Source: Lutimonas zeaxanthinifaciens (GTDB lineage: Bacteria > Bacteroidota > Bacteroidia > Flavobacteriales > Flavobacteriaceae). From it: a stretch of 64,000 nt of DNA. The stretch covers positions 3,162,001-3,226,000 of the forward strand of contig NZ_CP129964.1 of assembly GCF_030503675.1 (NCBI RefSeq), given 5' to 3'. Below, piece by piece: positions 1 to 9,435 of the stretch; the stretch's first letter is position 1; every line of letters starts with the position of its first letter. The notes beneath the pieces were generated by a model. The model was not told the DNA's origin and ran no database searches. It saw only the letters and a list, made by a program, of their open reading frames with translations. The position numbers and the translations under genes are program-made.

Positions 1-1184
1 TTAAAAGCTTTATAAAATGTCGATTTTGAGTTGAACCCTGACTCCAACCCAATGGATATGATTGTGTAATCCTCAAAATCTTTATCAATTAACATTTTTT
101 TTGCCTGTTCAATACGAAACTTATTTATATAATCGGTAAAATGAGTGTTTGTAAAAGTATTGATCAAATTCGACAAATATCCACTACTTAACTGTAAACT
201 TAGGGCCAGAGAATCGAGACTAAGAAATGGATCAAGATATATTTTTTGATTAATAACATAATCGTTTACTCTATCAAATTGCTCTCTTTGTTTTTCAGAT
301 TTTATCTCTGGATTCTGTTCATGGTCCCAAAGAAACTCCTTATTTTCAGTTTTTAACTGCTTCCTGATGCTCTTTCTTAAAACGATACGATCTTCTTTTA
401 CTCGAAACCTGAATAATCCTTTAAATCCAATCCAGTAGATAAGAATTGTTGTGCTCAAGCGCAATGGGTAATAGATTTCCGGGGAACTGAATACACTGTT
501 TCCAATGCTTTTTATGATTGCTGTCAGCCAAATAATAAGAATCACTCCCGCGAGGTTCATAAAATGTTTGATCCATTTGAGATCGTCATATTCGAGGACC
601 CGATAAAATAAATGTTGTCGTTTGTAGAAGGTTGTCAGAGATAAAAGAAAGATAACCAAGGTATAGGAATAGGATACGATTTCCTCAATACTGCTATAAT
701 TATCCATAAAATACTTGATTTCTACTTCGCTAAATTGATTTTGCTGAGCATAATAAATCAGGCCTAGCCTTAATATAATAAAGGTGCAAAAAAGTCCGAT
801 GGTAATTCTGAGAACATAAAAACTTCTTTTGGATAATTTCAGGTAATTGACCATAAAAACATAAAACATTGGCATACAAAGAACGTACCATGGAACTCTC
901 ATATATCTAATGTAAACAAAAGAACTAACCAAATTCATATCGATCAGCCATGCCTGCAAATTATTAAGGGTAATAAAGAGAACCTGCAGATTTAAAAACA
1001 AAATGGGCTTCCCCATTTTTCTCTTCAAAAAGAAAAGGGTGACCGTAAAAATCAAGCCGTAAAAGACTCCGGTTATAAATAATAGATTGATCAGGTCTAT
1101 TAACGAAATTTTATTTTCCATGATGTCATTGGCGTTGACTTCCAAGGTACTGAAAAACTCGGACAGTATAAAAAACGAACACAT
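1..1184 (-). CDS. Membrane-anchored AraC-family transcriptional regulator (C-terminus cut by window edge)
   Basis: The minus-strand frame is open from 1184 to the left edge, so the last residues are missing. The first ~230 residues hold several hydrophobic segments (for example LLFITGVFYGLIFTV), giving a multi-TM N-terminal region. A linker rich in charged residues follows, then an AraC helix-turn-helix pair: SSGYLSNLINTFT fits the first recognition helix, and the second has the typical sequence ISIGLESGFNSKSTFYKAFK. TM-AraC proteins of Bacteroidota probably sense membrane or small-molecule signals, but the ligand is unknown. The start at 1184 (MCSFFILSEF) is the longest choice. An ATG at 1121 (MENKISLIDL) directly before the first membrane segment is equally plausible. 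It diverges from the gene at 1309. Confidence 0.8.
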   Translation of the reverse strand, partial: MCSFFILSEFFSTLEVNANDIMENKISLIDLINLLFITGVFYGLIFTVTLFFLKRKMGKPILFLNLQVLFITLNNLQAWLIDMNLVSSFVYIRYMRVPWYVLCMPMFYVFMVNYLKLSKRSFYVLRITIGLFCTFIILRLGLIYYAQQNQFSEVEIKYFMDNYSSIEEIVSYSYTLVIFLLSLTTFYKRQHLFYRVLEYDDLKWIKHFMNLAGVILIIWLTAIIKSIGNSVFSSPEIYYPLRLSTTILIYWIGFKGLFRFRVKEDRIVLRKSIRKQLKTENKEFLWDHEQNPEIKSEKQREQFDRVNDYVINQKIYLDPFLSLDSLALSLQLSSGYLSNLINTFTNTHFTDYINKFRIEQAKKMLIDKDFEDYTIISIGLESGFNSKSTFYKAF

Positions 1185-1270
1185 TGAACCCTTTTTCAAT
1201 AATTAGCCTGTAATTTGTCCTATTAATTACAGATCGTGTTTTTTGAGACATTAAGATAAAGGCCTGTAAA

Positions 1271-1278
1271 TACATTTG
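1271..1278 (+). promoter_or_regulatory. Candidate -7 box (TACATTTG)
   Basis: TACATTTG matches the Bacteroidota -7 consensus TAnnTTTG and ends 30 bases before the ATG at 1309. No well-spaced TTG -33 element is evident, so this is a weak prediction. Confidence 0.35.
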
Positions 1279-1308
1279 TTCATAAGTTTAATCAAAACCT
1301 GTTGAGAA

Positions 1309-1827
1309 ATGAAGACAAGTCTTATTTTTATAACGTGCATAGCATTTTTTTTGAGCCCGTTCTATAATTATGGTCAGCGAGAGAAAAAACGGAATTATAA
1401 AATCTGGATTGAATCAAATGTAAAGGAAATTAAATATAAAGGAAGATTGATCAAATTAAAAGACAGTTCCATTGTAATCAGTTTCTTGGAAGACAAAGTT
1501 TTGGAAATTCCGGTAAAGGAAATAGATAAACTAAAGTTTCGAAGGAAAGGATCGATTGGAATGGGCGCCGGCGTAGGTGCCGCCACAGGAATCGTTGTAG
1601 GAATTATTTCAGGACTGGCTGATGGTGACGATCCCCCTCCGGAATATTTCTTTGATTTCTCATATACGGCAGAGGAAAAAGCAGGTGGAGCAGCGGTTTC
1701 ATTAGGAATATTAGGAGCCGCAACCGGTTCTGTTATTGGTTCATTGAAAAAGAAATTTAAAATAAACGGCGTTCAGGAGAATTACAACAGATTAAGGCCT
1801 GAACTGATCAAATATCAATCTGATTGA
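1309..1827 (+). CDS. Exported hypothetical protein with glycine-rich segments
   Basis: This 172-residue protein has an N-terminal signal peptide (hydrophobic core IFITCIAFFLSPF, likely cleaved near YNYGQ). The middle contains a basic strand-rich segment (IKYKGRLIKLKDSSIVIS) of the kind seen in small Bacteroidota envelope proteins. Two glycine/alanine-rich stretches follow (GMGAGVGAATGIVVGIISG and GGAAVSLGILGAATGSVIG), separated by an acidic, proline-rich loop, and could be glycine-zipper membrane helices. No catalytic motif is visible. The next gene begins shortly downstream on the same strand, suggesting co-transcription. Function unknown. Confidence 0.6.
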   Translation: MKTSLIFITCIAFFLSPFYNYGQREKKRNYKIWIESNVKEIKYKGRLIKLKDSSIVISFLEDKVLEIPVKEIDKLKFRRKGSIGMGAGVGAATGIVVGIISGLADGDDPPPEYFFDFSYTAEEKAGGAAVSLGILGAATGSVIGSLKKKFKINGVQENYNRLRPELIKYQSD

Positions 1828-1903
1828 TTCCATGAAGTTGCTCAAACAAATTGATACAAAAAGAATGACCCCATTTCATTTCCCTAAAAAAATATCTAAA
1901 TCT

Positions 1904-2827
1904 ATGAAGCACAAGTTTCTTATTGCATTATTCCTTGCGCCATTAATTCAAGTATTTTCCCAGGAAAGGCTGGATATTCTGACCCTCTCTGGACGTTATG
2001 GATTTCCTGCGTCATATGATTCTATTTACGAGGGTAAGGGCGTGGAATCAGGTTTTATGGCATCGCTTGTTGCCCCGGCGAAACTTTCCGAAAAGAGTAT
2101 CTGGTACTCTAGTTTGAATTATTTTTACTGGAAGGTTTCCAATGATGAACAAATGCCTGAAGATGTCATGAATCCCATTCAGATTCATGGACTGATCCTA
2201 AGGACCGGATTGATTCAAAAATTTGAAAATGATCGCTCCTTACAGGTTTTATTCGCACCAAGGCTCATGACAGATTTCAAAAACGTAAATTCTGATCACT
2301 TTCAATTGGGAGGAATTGTGGTGTATGAAAAAATATATCGAGAAACCCTGCGAATGGGATTCGGCGCTTTATACAATCAAGAATTTTCCGGGCCCAATCT
2401 GGTCCCTCTTGTAAATGTCGACTGGAAAATAAACGGCAAGTGGTCCCTGGTGGGATTGTTGCCCATCTACTCTAAATTAAAATATAAAATCAATGATAGA
2501 CTGGATGCCGGATGGAGTCATTTTGGATTGGTAACCACCTACAGGCTCGGTCATCCGGAATATGAGGGAGATTATATTGAAAGAAAAAGTATTGATGAAA
2601 CATTATATGCCAGATATAATCTGTTTGGTGACTTCTTTTTGGAAGGAAGAATTGGCTATGCATTCGGAAGGAGCTATAAACAATATGAAGCCGATCAGAA
2701 AGTAGATTTAAGCATTCCCTTGATCACTTTTGGAGATGATCGAATCGCTAAAACAGCCTCTATACATGATGGAATGATCGCCAGCATCAGATTGGTATAC
2801 AGTGTTTCAATAGAAAACCGCAAGTAG
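1904..2827 (+). CDS. DUF6268-like outer-membrane beta-barrel protein
   Basis: The start at 1904 gives a clean signal peptide (MKHKFLIALFLAPLIQVFSQ). A longer frame reaches back to 1832 but adds 24 polar residues before it. The mature ~290 residues alternate hydrophobic and polar strands ending in aromatic residues, with short turns, as in outer-membrane barrels. The pattern (GLILRTGLIQKF, NGKWSLVGLLPIY, GHPEYEGDYIERK) resembles the DUF6268 family, and the protein at 47164 has the same organisation. No transport substrate can be inferred. The family assignment is from memory of the pattern. Confidence 0.6.
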   Translation: MKHKFLIALFLAPLIQVFSQERLDILTLSGRYGFPASYDSIYEGKGVESGFMASLVAPAKLSEKSIWYSSLNYFYWKVSNDEQMPEDVMNPIQIHGLILRTGLIQKFENDRSLQVLFAPRLMTDFKNVNSDHFQLGGIVVYEKIYRETLRMGFGALYNQEFSGPNLVPLVNVDWKINGKWSLVGLLPIYSKLKYKINDRLDAGWSHFGLVTTYRLGHPEYEGDYIERKSIDETLYARYNLFGDFFLEGRIGYAFGRSYKQYEADQKVDLSIPLITFGDDRIAKTASIHDGMIASIRLVYSVSIENRK

Positions 2828-2945
2828 TATTTAACGTTTTATTGGCCAAAGTTTTTATTGAGATTTACGTCGAAAATGCTATTTTTACACCCAGTATATT
2901 GAAATTACCGAGCAATTAGTCAGGACGTATTGCGCATTTAAGGCT

Positions 2946-3770
2946 ATGATTAGATTTTCATTTTTTTCCTTGTTTTTTTTATTTTCACTGACCTCTTTTT
3001 CCCAGCAGAGACAAGAGTTACAATGGAAGAATATTGAGACCATTGAATTTGATTTTCCAAAAGAGGATTATACCAGTGACAGTATCTTTTTTTATCATGC
3101 CTTGCTTGAAAGATCGGTAAACGACAGCCTTTTAACGCAAACACCTCCATTCTCCTTTACGGATCATGCCAAACCCTTGGACCTTTATAATTATTGGGAA
3201 CACAAGGGTGAAGAACAATATGATGTCCTGATGACCAAAGTGGGATACGTATTGGATAAACCCATTGAATTTTTCTCAAAAGAAAGATTATCTGATCCGG
3301 GCTATATCTCACAAACCATGCCTGCTGCTAAAATCAAAAGGATTGACAGTACCTATCATATTTCAGTGGGATTTGGAGCCCCCGAAATTGACTACACTTT
3401 ACATTTTTATTCACCTGAAGAATTTGACAGTCACTTCCCTGATCTTAAAAACTACTTCAATGCATATGACGGTTTAGATCTTTCTCCTAAACTCATCGTT
3501 GTTCAGCACAATTTCAAATACGGCAAGGTAATGTTTCAGGAAACCAGTAAGATGTCTGTATCAATATCGAGATATTTCCAGTTAAATAAATCGCAGACCT
3601 TAGTATTTAACTACACCTTAAATTATATCCATAATATTCCTCCTTCTTTTGTTGGTGGCAGCAACTTCTTGATTGGAAAAATAAAGCAAGGTATTAAGGC
3701 CCTGATAGATGAAACACAATATGTCTGCCGGAAGACAGAATTATCTGAGTTGTCAGAATCTACTGAATAA
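2946..3770 (+). CDS. Exported protein of unknown function
   Basis: A 274-residue protein with a strongly hydrophobic signal peptide (FSFFSLFFLFSLTSFSQ). The mature part is mixed alpha/beta without recognisable motifs. It contains pairs of aromatic residues (YNYWEHKGEEQYDVL, HNFKYGKVMFQETS) and ends with a predicted amphipathic segment. I do not recognise the family. It follows the DUF6268 gene by about 120 bases on the same strand, and is followed by what looks like gene debris. Confidence 0.55.
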   Translation: MIRFSFFSLFFLFSLTSFSQQRQELQWKNIETIEFDFPKEDYTSDSIFFYHALLERSVNDSLLTQTPPFSFTDHAKPLDLYNYWEHKGEEQYDVLMTKVGYVLDKPIEFFSKERLSDPGYISQTMPAAKIKRIDSTYHISVGFGAPEIDYTLHFYSPEEFDSHFPDLKNYFNAYDGLDLSPKLIVVQHNFKYGKVMFQETSKMSVSISRYFQLNKSQTLVFNYTLNYIHNIPPSFVGGSNFLIGKIKQGIKALIDETQYVCRKTELSELSESTE

Positions 3771-3776
3771 TGATCA

Positions 3777-4074
3777 AATAGTTTCCCATTTCTTTTTGAC
3801 CATCCTGACCTAAGATTATTTTTGCGTTTAGGATATTATGATGATCGCGGTACAGTGGGACCTAATTCATTAATGAGAATTCGAGAATACACAGATTCCC
3901 TATATGTGGATTTAATCGATGATCTTCCACGCTTTTGGAATTCAATAAGAAAAAAACATATCGTTAAAATATCTTGAAAAAGAAATCATCGAAATAGATT
4001 ATTTCAATTTGTCAGAAGCCATTGCATTCACGAACAAATCAGGTTATTTCAATCAATTGATGAAAAGTAATTAA
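3777..4074 (+). pseudogene. Probable frameshifted gene remnant
   Basis: Between the gene ending at 3770 and the M28 peptidase, two protein-like fragments lie in different frames. The first (3777-3977) includes GYYDDRGTVGPNSLMRIREY and ends at a TGA at 3975. The second (961-base offset frame, 3961-4074) reads SLKYLEKEIIEIDYFNLSEA and ends at TAA 4072. They overlap by 17 bases and together look like the C-terminal part of one protein broken by a frameshift. No start or family was identified, so this is only a plausible remnant. No other feature is visible in the gap. Confidence 0.3.
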
Positions 4075-4151
4075 AAATAAAATTCCCCGGGGAGAATGCA
4101 GTTATTTAAAAATTGAAACCTATTCTTGATGCATCCTGTCAGAGACCTTAG

Positions 4152-5624
4152 TTAGTCCTCCTTTTTGTAGAGTTTATTTCCCGCTTCTTCAAATTTATCA
4201 CCAGGCATCCAGTATGGCTTCTGATCCCAGTTAGAAATAAGTTCAGCAGACCTGATATAGGATATCCAATATTTATAGATATAATCACGATCAATAGTAT
4301 TAAACTCATCATTGGGCTGGTGATAGTACTTTGAGATTCTTTCATCAAATGCTGCCATAGACATCTTAAAATTAACGGCTGGCACCCCTTTCTTTGCAAA
4401 ACTGACCTGATCGGATCTTTCATAATACCCCTGGCTCGGAATTCTGTCTCCCATAACACCTAAACCCGCTTCTTTGGCTGCCTCATAAACAAACTGGTCA
4501 ATATTGGTTCTAGCGGTATCCAGTAAGGTTATATTCTCGGTATCGGTATATCCTGAATTATCAATGTTCAAGGCAAATACAGTTTTTTCCAATGGAACTT
4601 TTGGATTGTCCGAATAATAGGTACTGCCCAAAAGACCCTTTTCTTCAGCCGTCAAAGCAATGATCACTATTGACCTTTTAGCCGGATACAAACTAAAATA
4701 TTTTGCGGCATTTATAAGCCCGGTGGTTCCAATACCATTGTCTCTTGTTCCATTGTAAATAGAATCTAATCCTTTCCCGGATTGCACGCCAATATGATCA
4801 TAATGGGCACACATTATCACATGCTCATCCTTTAAGGCAGGATCAGTTCCTTCAATTTTACCTACAATATTATAGGTGTCAACAGATCTTTTCTTTAAAC
4901 CATCTATTTGGATTCTGGCATTTGTCGGAGTATTGTTCAGTTTTAGCTTTTGACTGAGCACATTAGTTGTATCATTCACCCATACACGAGGTAAACCTTG
5001 TACAGAATCTATTTTACCAAGGTTCATTTTTTGACTGTTAAGATACCTGGCAACGGCATCCCATGGAAATTGCTGACCCGAACCAAAGATTTCTATTAAT
5101 CCAATTGCTCCCATTTCTTCCATCTTGTGAATCTGGTCCGTATGCATAACTGCTTTTCTTATATCACCCAAAACCGTAACTACAATCTTACCTTTTAACT
5201 CAGCGGTTTCCATTTCTGAGGGATCTTCCAAAAAAATAACGGGACCCTCAATTTCTCCATTTTTCCCATTGATATAACCCAAATCCGATTTGATGTCAAA
5301 TACCATATCATGTAAAGAAGCCGAGGCCACGGAAGGAGGCTTTGATTCGTAAATCTCTACTTTCTGATTATACTCCCCCTCTTCATCTCCAAGGGGGTTC
5401 AGTCCGTATTTTCTAAATTGTTCTGCAATATATCTGCCGGCAATATTTAATTCGATCGTTCCTGTATTTCTACCCCTTAATTCATCAGCAGATAAAAAGC
5501 GCAGATGGGATTCCGCTTCAATCTGGTCAATCGTAGATTTTATCTGAGACATCTGAGCGGAGATACTAAAGTTTAACATACCTACCAAAAACATCAGAAC
5601 GAGTAATTTGGATGATTTTTCCAT
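4152..5624 (-). CDS. M28-family zinc aminopeptidase with PA domain, exported
   Basis: A 490-residue exported peptidase (signal peptide MEKSSKLLVLMFLVGMLNFSISAQ). A protease-associated insert around residues 110-230 (VIFLEDPSEMETAELKGKIV) precedes the catalytic domain. Zinc-ligand motifs of family M28 are present in order: CAHYDHIGV, GTRDNGIGTTGL (Asp bridging both zincs), TAEEKGLLGS (catalytic and ligand Glu), the Asp in LNIDNSG, and the terminal His in KYYHQPNDEF. M28 enzymes release N-terminal amino acids from peptides in the periplasm or outside. It probably shares a transcript with the small gene at 5648, 23 bases upstream in transcription order. Confidence 0.9.
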   Translation of the reverse strand: MEKSSKLLVLMFLVGMLNFSISAQMSQIKSTIDQIEAESHLRFLSADELRGRNTGTIELNIAGRYIAEQFRKYGLNPLGDEEGEYNQKVEIYESKPPSVASASLHDMVFDIKSDLGYINGKNGEIEGPVIFLEDPSEMETAELKGKIVVTVLGDIRKAVMHTDQIHKMEEMGAIGLIEIFGSGQQFPWDAVARYLNSQKMNLGKIDSVQGLPRVWVNDTTNVLSQKLKLNNTPTNARIQIDGLKKRSVDTYNIVGKIEGTDPALKDEHVIMCAHYDHIGVQSGKGLDSIYNGTRDNGIGTTGLINAAKYFSLYPAKRSIVIIALTAEEKGLLGSTYYSDNPKVPLEKTVFALNIDNSGYTDTENITLLDTARTNIDQFVYEAAKEAGLGVMGDRIPSQGYYERSDQVSFAKKGVPAVNFKMSMAAFDERISKYYHQPNDEFNTIDRDYIYKYWISYIRSAELISNWDQKPYWMPGDKFEEAGNKLYKKED

Positions 5625-5647
5625 ATATATTTTTTAAGAATTAATGC

Positions 5648-5971
5648 TCAACCCAAGATACTAATCAGGTTCAAAAGGAATTCCTTCTCTTTCCAGTGAA
5701 CGGTGCCGTCTGATTCAGTCATTTTATCGATCATAATGATCAAGGCCTCTTTTTTTTCCTTTGTCATTTTCTTAAGCACTTCTACAGTCTTCTCTGAACT
5801 CAATTGCTTTGCCTTTTCCATGTACTGTACATCAAAATCAAGGGTTTGCATCAGCTCATCCAAATACATGAGTTCACCTACTTTATATTGGTCGTCCAAA
5901 ACTATCGTTTCAGCAAGGGCTTTGACCACTGCCATTTTTTCCGATTTATTAAAATTCATTTCTGTATTCAA
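5648..5971 (-). CDS. Small TerB-like helical protein
   Basis: A 107-residue, all-helical cytoplasmic protein. The spacing of helices, the acidic residues (MIDKMTESDGTVHWKEKEFL) and the DG turn are similar to TerB/DUF533-type domains, which bind metals or act as accessory subunits. It ends 23 bases before the M28 peptidase start and is likely co-transcribed. A second ATG four codons downstream (MNFNKSEK) is an alternative start. The family assignment is tentative. Confidence 0.5.
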   Translation of the reverse strand: MNTEMNFNKSEKMAVVKALAETIVLDDQYKVGELMYLDELMQTLDFDVQYMEKAKQLSSEKTVEVLKKMTKEKKEALIIMIDKMTESDGTVHWKEKEFLLNLISILG

Positions 5972-6158
5972 TTATGAATGGCCTAAAATACAAAAAACAT
6001 ATCTCTTAATTAGCTATTTATTACCGTCTGAATTAAATCAAACCCGTTTGAATTGTAAATTAATTACTAATTTCAAATGATCTGGTGTTAACAATGGTTA
6101 TTTTTATCAATTATGATTCTTCATGACAACATAAAGATGACAAGCGATTACAAACGTA

Positions 6159-6166
6159 TATATTTG
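6159..6166 (+). promoter_or_regulatory. Candidate -7 box (TATATTTG)
   Basis: A perfect TAnnTTTG match located 49 bases before the KduD-like ATG. The -33 element is not clear. Confidence 0.4.
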
Positions 6167-6215
6167 ATTATATCGTACCTGGGCCCTTTTAATATAAAAT
6201 CAAAATTCAAGCGGA

Positions 6216-6989
6216 ATGAAAGGAGTATTGGAAAAATTTGAACTTAATGGTAAAACAGCACTGGTTACTGGATGCAGCAGGGGAATTGGAAGGTCGATGG
6301 CATTGGGTTTGGCCGAAGCCGGAGCAGATATTATTGGTGTATCTGCCACTTTGGAAAAACAGGGAAGTGAAATCGAAAAAGAAGTTGTAGCGTTGGGCAG
6401 GCGATTCTGGTCTTTTCAATGTGATTTCTCTAAAAGGGATGATCTGTATAGGTTTATGAATGACTTAGAAAAGAAGAATTTTAATATAGATATTCTGGTC
6501 AGCAATGCAGGCACCTCTTTCCGAGCTCCGGTGGCTGTGCACTCTGATGAAGAGTGGGACCGGGTTTTGGAAGTGAACCTTAACGCACACTTTATTCTGG
6601 CCCGTGAAATAGGTAAGGGCATGATTGAGCGTAGTCATGGAAAAATCATATTTACGGCATCGTTGCTGACTTTTCAAGGTGGATTTACCGTTCCAGGATA
6701 TGCGGCCAGCAAGGGGGGCATTGGTCAACTAACGATGGCACTGGCAAACGAATGGGCAGCTAAGGGAATCAATGTTAATGCAATTGCTCCGGGTTATATA
6801 AAATCGGATATGACAGCTGCTCTTCAAAAAGATGCGATTCGATCTAAATCAATTCTCGAAAGAATTCCCCAAGGCAGATGGGGCAGGCCAGATGACTTTA
6901 AAGGCCCCATAGTGTTTTTGGCCTCTGAGGCTTCTAATTATATGAACGGGGCAATACTGACCGTTGATGGCGGCTGGATGGGGCGTTAG
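6216..6989 (+). CDS. kduD: KduD-like short-chain dehydrogenase/reductase
   Basis: A 257-residue classical SDR. Visible motifs: nucleotide-binding TGCSRGIG (residues ~18-25), NAG at ~92-94, catalytic Ser in TASLLTFQGG, YxxxK as YAASK, and a C-terminus of the type VDGGWMGR. Features retained by 2-dehydro-3-deoxy-D-gluconate 5-dehydrogenase (KduD) and gluconate 5-dehydrogenases include SLLTFQGG, VPGYAASKGG, ALANEWA, NVNAIAPGYI and the RIPQGRWG segment. KduD reduces a keto-sugar acid with NAD(P)H in uronate catabolism. No KduI or other uronate gene is adjacent, so the physiological substrate is uncertain. It stands alone between divergent and intergenic regions. Confidence 0.75.
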   Translation: MKGVLEKFELNGKTALVTGCSRGIGRSMALGLAEAGADIIGVSATLEKQGSEIEKEVVALGRRFWSFQCDFSKRDDLYRFMNDLEKKNFNIDILVSNAGTSFRAPVAVHSDEEWDRVLEVNLNAHFILAREIGKGMIERSHGKIIFTASLLTFQGGFTVPGYAASKGGIGQLTMALANEWAAKGINVNAIAPGYIKSDMTAALQKDAIRSKSILERIPQGRWGRPDDFKGPIVFLASEASNYMNGAILTVDGGWMGR

Positions 6990-7071
6990 AAGCTCTCCTT
7001 CAGAAAATTATGATGCTCTTATGTCTGTTCATTCATTCTGCGATAATCTGTTGTGTTTTAGACTATAATGT

Positions 7072-7215
7072 CTAATCCATATAAATCTGAACCATACCGT
7101 GATCTTGACGGATTATAATACGGTGGCCCTTATCCACAGCTTTATAATACCCATATTCTTTCAGATTGCCGGCTTTTGTTCGATAACTAATTAATACTGC
7201 CGGGGAACTAAAACC
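7072..7215 (-). pseudogene. Short protein-like remnant or small gene (minus strand)
   Basis: Inside the ~300-base gap before the multicopper oxidase a minus-strand frame is open from 7215 to a TAG at 7072 (47 codons). It has no ATG near its start, but its composition is protein-like (NLKEYGYYKAVDKGHRIIIR, then QDHGMVQIYMD). It could be the C-terminal end of a decayed gene or a small gene using a non-ATG start. No family recognised. Nothing else is seen in 6990-7292. Confidence 0.25.
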
Positions 7216-7292
7216 TTAGCTTCGTCCCTAACGAATACAAAGCTGGAACATTTTCCTTTACTTTTAAATTATCATATGAAAATCACCTGTTT

Positions 7293-9269
7293 ATGAGTTT
7301 TCGCATATACCTTATTTCTGTCCTCATGTTATTATTATCGGCATGTGATCAAAGACAGGACCTGGTGGTATATGATAGCGAATTTATTCGAAGCAGAAAT
7401 GTTCAATGCGGTACCGGTTCTACGGAAAAATTATCAGCAGGAATTTTTTCATTGATCTCAATTGACGATTTTAATACCGACATAGATCATCCGAGATATC
7501 TACCCGCAGGAAAGACATCTGGATTAACCCCAATCCTTCCCAATGATAATCGAACAGCGGCCGGTACTAAAATAGACGAAAGACTTCATCTTAACCTAGA
7601 AATTAAATGGGGAGATTTCAGAATGGAAACCAATGACAGGCCAGGCCTGAAAATGGTTGCCGTAGGAGAAGTTAACAAACAACTTTCAATCCCCGCACCT
7701 TTAGTCAGGGTTACTGAAGGAACTGCTATCACAGCAAGAATAACCAATACCCTGAAAGATTCTACAATTACAGTATTCGGGTTGCAAAAAAGACCCTATT
7801 CAAAAAGTGACAGTCTGGTAGTGTTGCCAGGAGAAACAGGTCAAGTGAGTTTCGATCCTGGTAAAGCAGGCACTTATATGTATTGGATTCAATTAGGTAA
7901 GGGACATTCAAAAAAGGTATTTGGTGAAGAAGACGAACAGCTTGCAGGAGCGTTTATCGTTGATCCAGTTGGTGAAAATAGAGATGACCGCGTTTTTGTG
8001 TTGAATACATTCAGCAGCCAGAATAAGGATAAAAACGCAAAAACAGAATGGGTCGAATCGCTAACCATTAACGGACGTTCCTGGCCGTTTACGGAGTTGT
8101 TAGAGCCTGCCGTTGGAGATACCTTAAATTGGAGAGTAATCAATGCTTCCAAAAGAAATCATCCAATGCACCTGCATGGTTTTTATTTTAATGTTCTTGA
8201 ACTTGGCAACACTCAACAATCGAATATCTTTAAAAAAGATCATGTTAAAACTGTTGTAACAGAAACTTTGAAAGGTAGAAACACCATGGCGATGCAATGG
8301 ATTCCTAAACGTCCGGGAAACTGGTTATTCCATTGTCATTTGTCTTTTCATGTTTCGGCGAATATTCGTCTCCCGGGTGCTGAAATTCTTGACCCAAAAG
8401 ATGAAGTTCAACATATGGCAGGACTCGTTCTTGGTATAAAAGTTAAGGAAGGAGATAGTGATATCTATTCAAAAGGAGAGGATAAACATCTGACATTATA
8501 CGCTCACCAAGCCGATCAAAAGAGCATGTATATTGGTTTTGATGCCAATACACCTGAACCATCCTTTAAGCCTGGATCTCTTTTGTTATTAAAACAGTTT
8601 CAAACCACTTATGTTACAGTAAAAAATAGAATGACCGAGGACACTTCCATCCATTGGCACGGATTGGAAATTGACAGCTGGGCTGACGGAGTCCCTCACT
8701 GGAGTTCCTCTGATGGAAAGTCATCACCAGTTCTAAAACCCGATGAAGAATTTACCTATAAACTCTCTTTAATGAGGGCGGGAACATTTGTTTATCACAG
8801 TCATTGGAATGATATCAATCAGTTAACAAAAGGAATATACGGGCCCATGATAGTTATGGGGGAGAACGAAACATACAACCCGAATCTTGACCATTATTAT
8901 ATATTGGGATGGAAAAACACCTTTCCTGAATCAACAGAAGATCTGGATTTAAACGGTTGGGATGAAGCTCCTGTTCAAAGAGCTAAAACAGGTGAAATGC
9001 ACAGGATAAGACTTATAAATATAGGCCCTGCCGGAGGGGCAAAAATTAACTTTACAAAAAACAAAGAAACCATCCCTGTCCTTACCTATGCAAAAGACGG
9101 GGCCGACTTACCACCTGCGCAACAAATCAAACTTGAATACCCCGGGAAAATATATGCAGGAGAAACTGCTGATTACATATTTAATCCACAAGAACCCGGT
9201 GTATATGAATTAAATGTAAAATATATGATGGGCCGATGGAAGCAAATTTGGGAAGTGAAAAGTCATTAA
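7293..9269 (+). CDS. Multicopper oxidase with rearranged copper domains, lipoprotein
   Basis: A 658-residue protein with a lipoprotein signal (LMLLLSACDQ), so probably tethered to a membrane. It has three cupredoxin domains. The first (~residues 110-230) lacks copper ligands. The second carries HPMHLHG (H290, H293, H295) and HCHLSFH (H347, C348, H349, H353), giving the type-1 site and half of the trinuclear cluster. The third carries HWHG (H454, H456) and HSHW (H502, H504), the other half. All eight trinuclear histidines and the three type-1 ligands are thus present, but the order is the reverse of ordinary laccases, where HWHG comes first. Residue I358 occupies the axial type-1 position. Substrate unknown; phenol or metal oxidation is possible. 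Confidence 0.85.
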   Translation: MSFRIYLISVLMLLLSACDQRQDLVVYDSEFIRSRNVQCGTGSTEKLSAGIFSLISIDDFNTDIDHPRYLPAGKTSGLTPILPNDNRTAAGTKIDERLHLNLEIKWGDFRMETNDRPGLKMVAVGEVNKQLSIPAPLVRVTEGTAITARITNTLKDSTITVFGLQKRPYSKSDSLVVLPGETGQVSFDPGKAGTYMYWIQLGKGHSKKVFGEEDEQLAGAFIVDPVGENRDDRVFVLNTFSSQNKDKNAKTEWVESLTINGRSWPFTELLEPAVGDTLNWRVINASKRNHPMHLHGFYFNVLELGNTQQSNIFKKDHVKTVVTETLKGRNTMAMQWIPKRPGNWLFHCHLSFHVSANIRLPGAEILDPKDEVQHMAGLVLGIKVKEGDSDIYSKGEDKHLTLYAHQADQKSMYIGFDANTPEPSFKPGSLLLLKQFQTTYVTVKNRMTEDTSIHWHGLEIDSWADGVPHWSSSDGKSSPVLKPDEEFTYKLSLMRAGTFVYHSHWNDINQLTKGIYGPMIVMGENETYNPNLDHYYILGWKNTFPESTEDLDLNGWDEAPVQRAKTGEMHRIRLINIGPAGGAKINFTKNKETIPVLTYAKDGADLPPAQQIKLEYPGKIYAGETADYIFNPQEPGVYELNVKYMMGRWKQIWEVKSH

Positions 9270-9435
9270 TTATTACCAGAATGAGACACTTTTCAAGAAG
9301 AAAGTGAGATGAACGATCGAAAATGTTCAGACAGCATTTGGAATATAACAATAGGTTCAAACAAAGAGAGTGTCCAGGCTTTCATCAGCCTCCAAACTTG
9401 ATTTTTTTTGTATCTTGAATGTCATCTGCTAAGTC

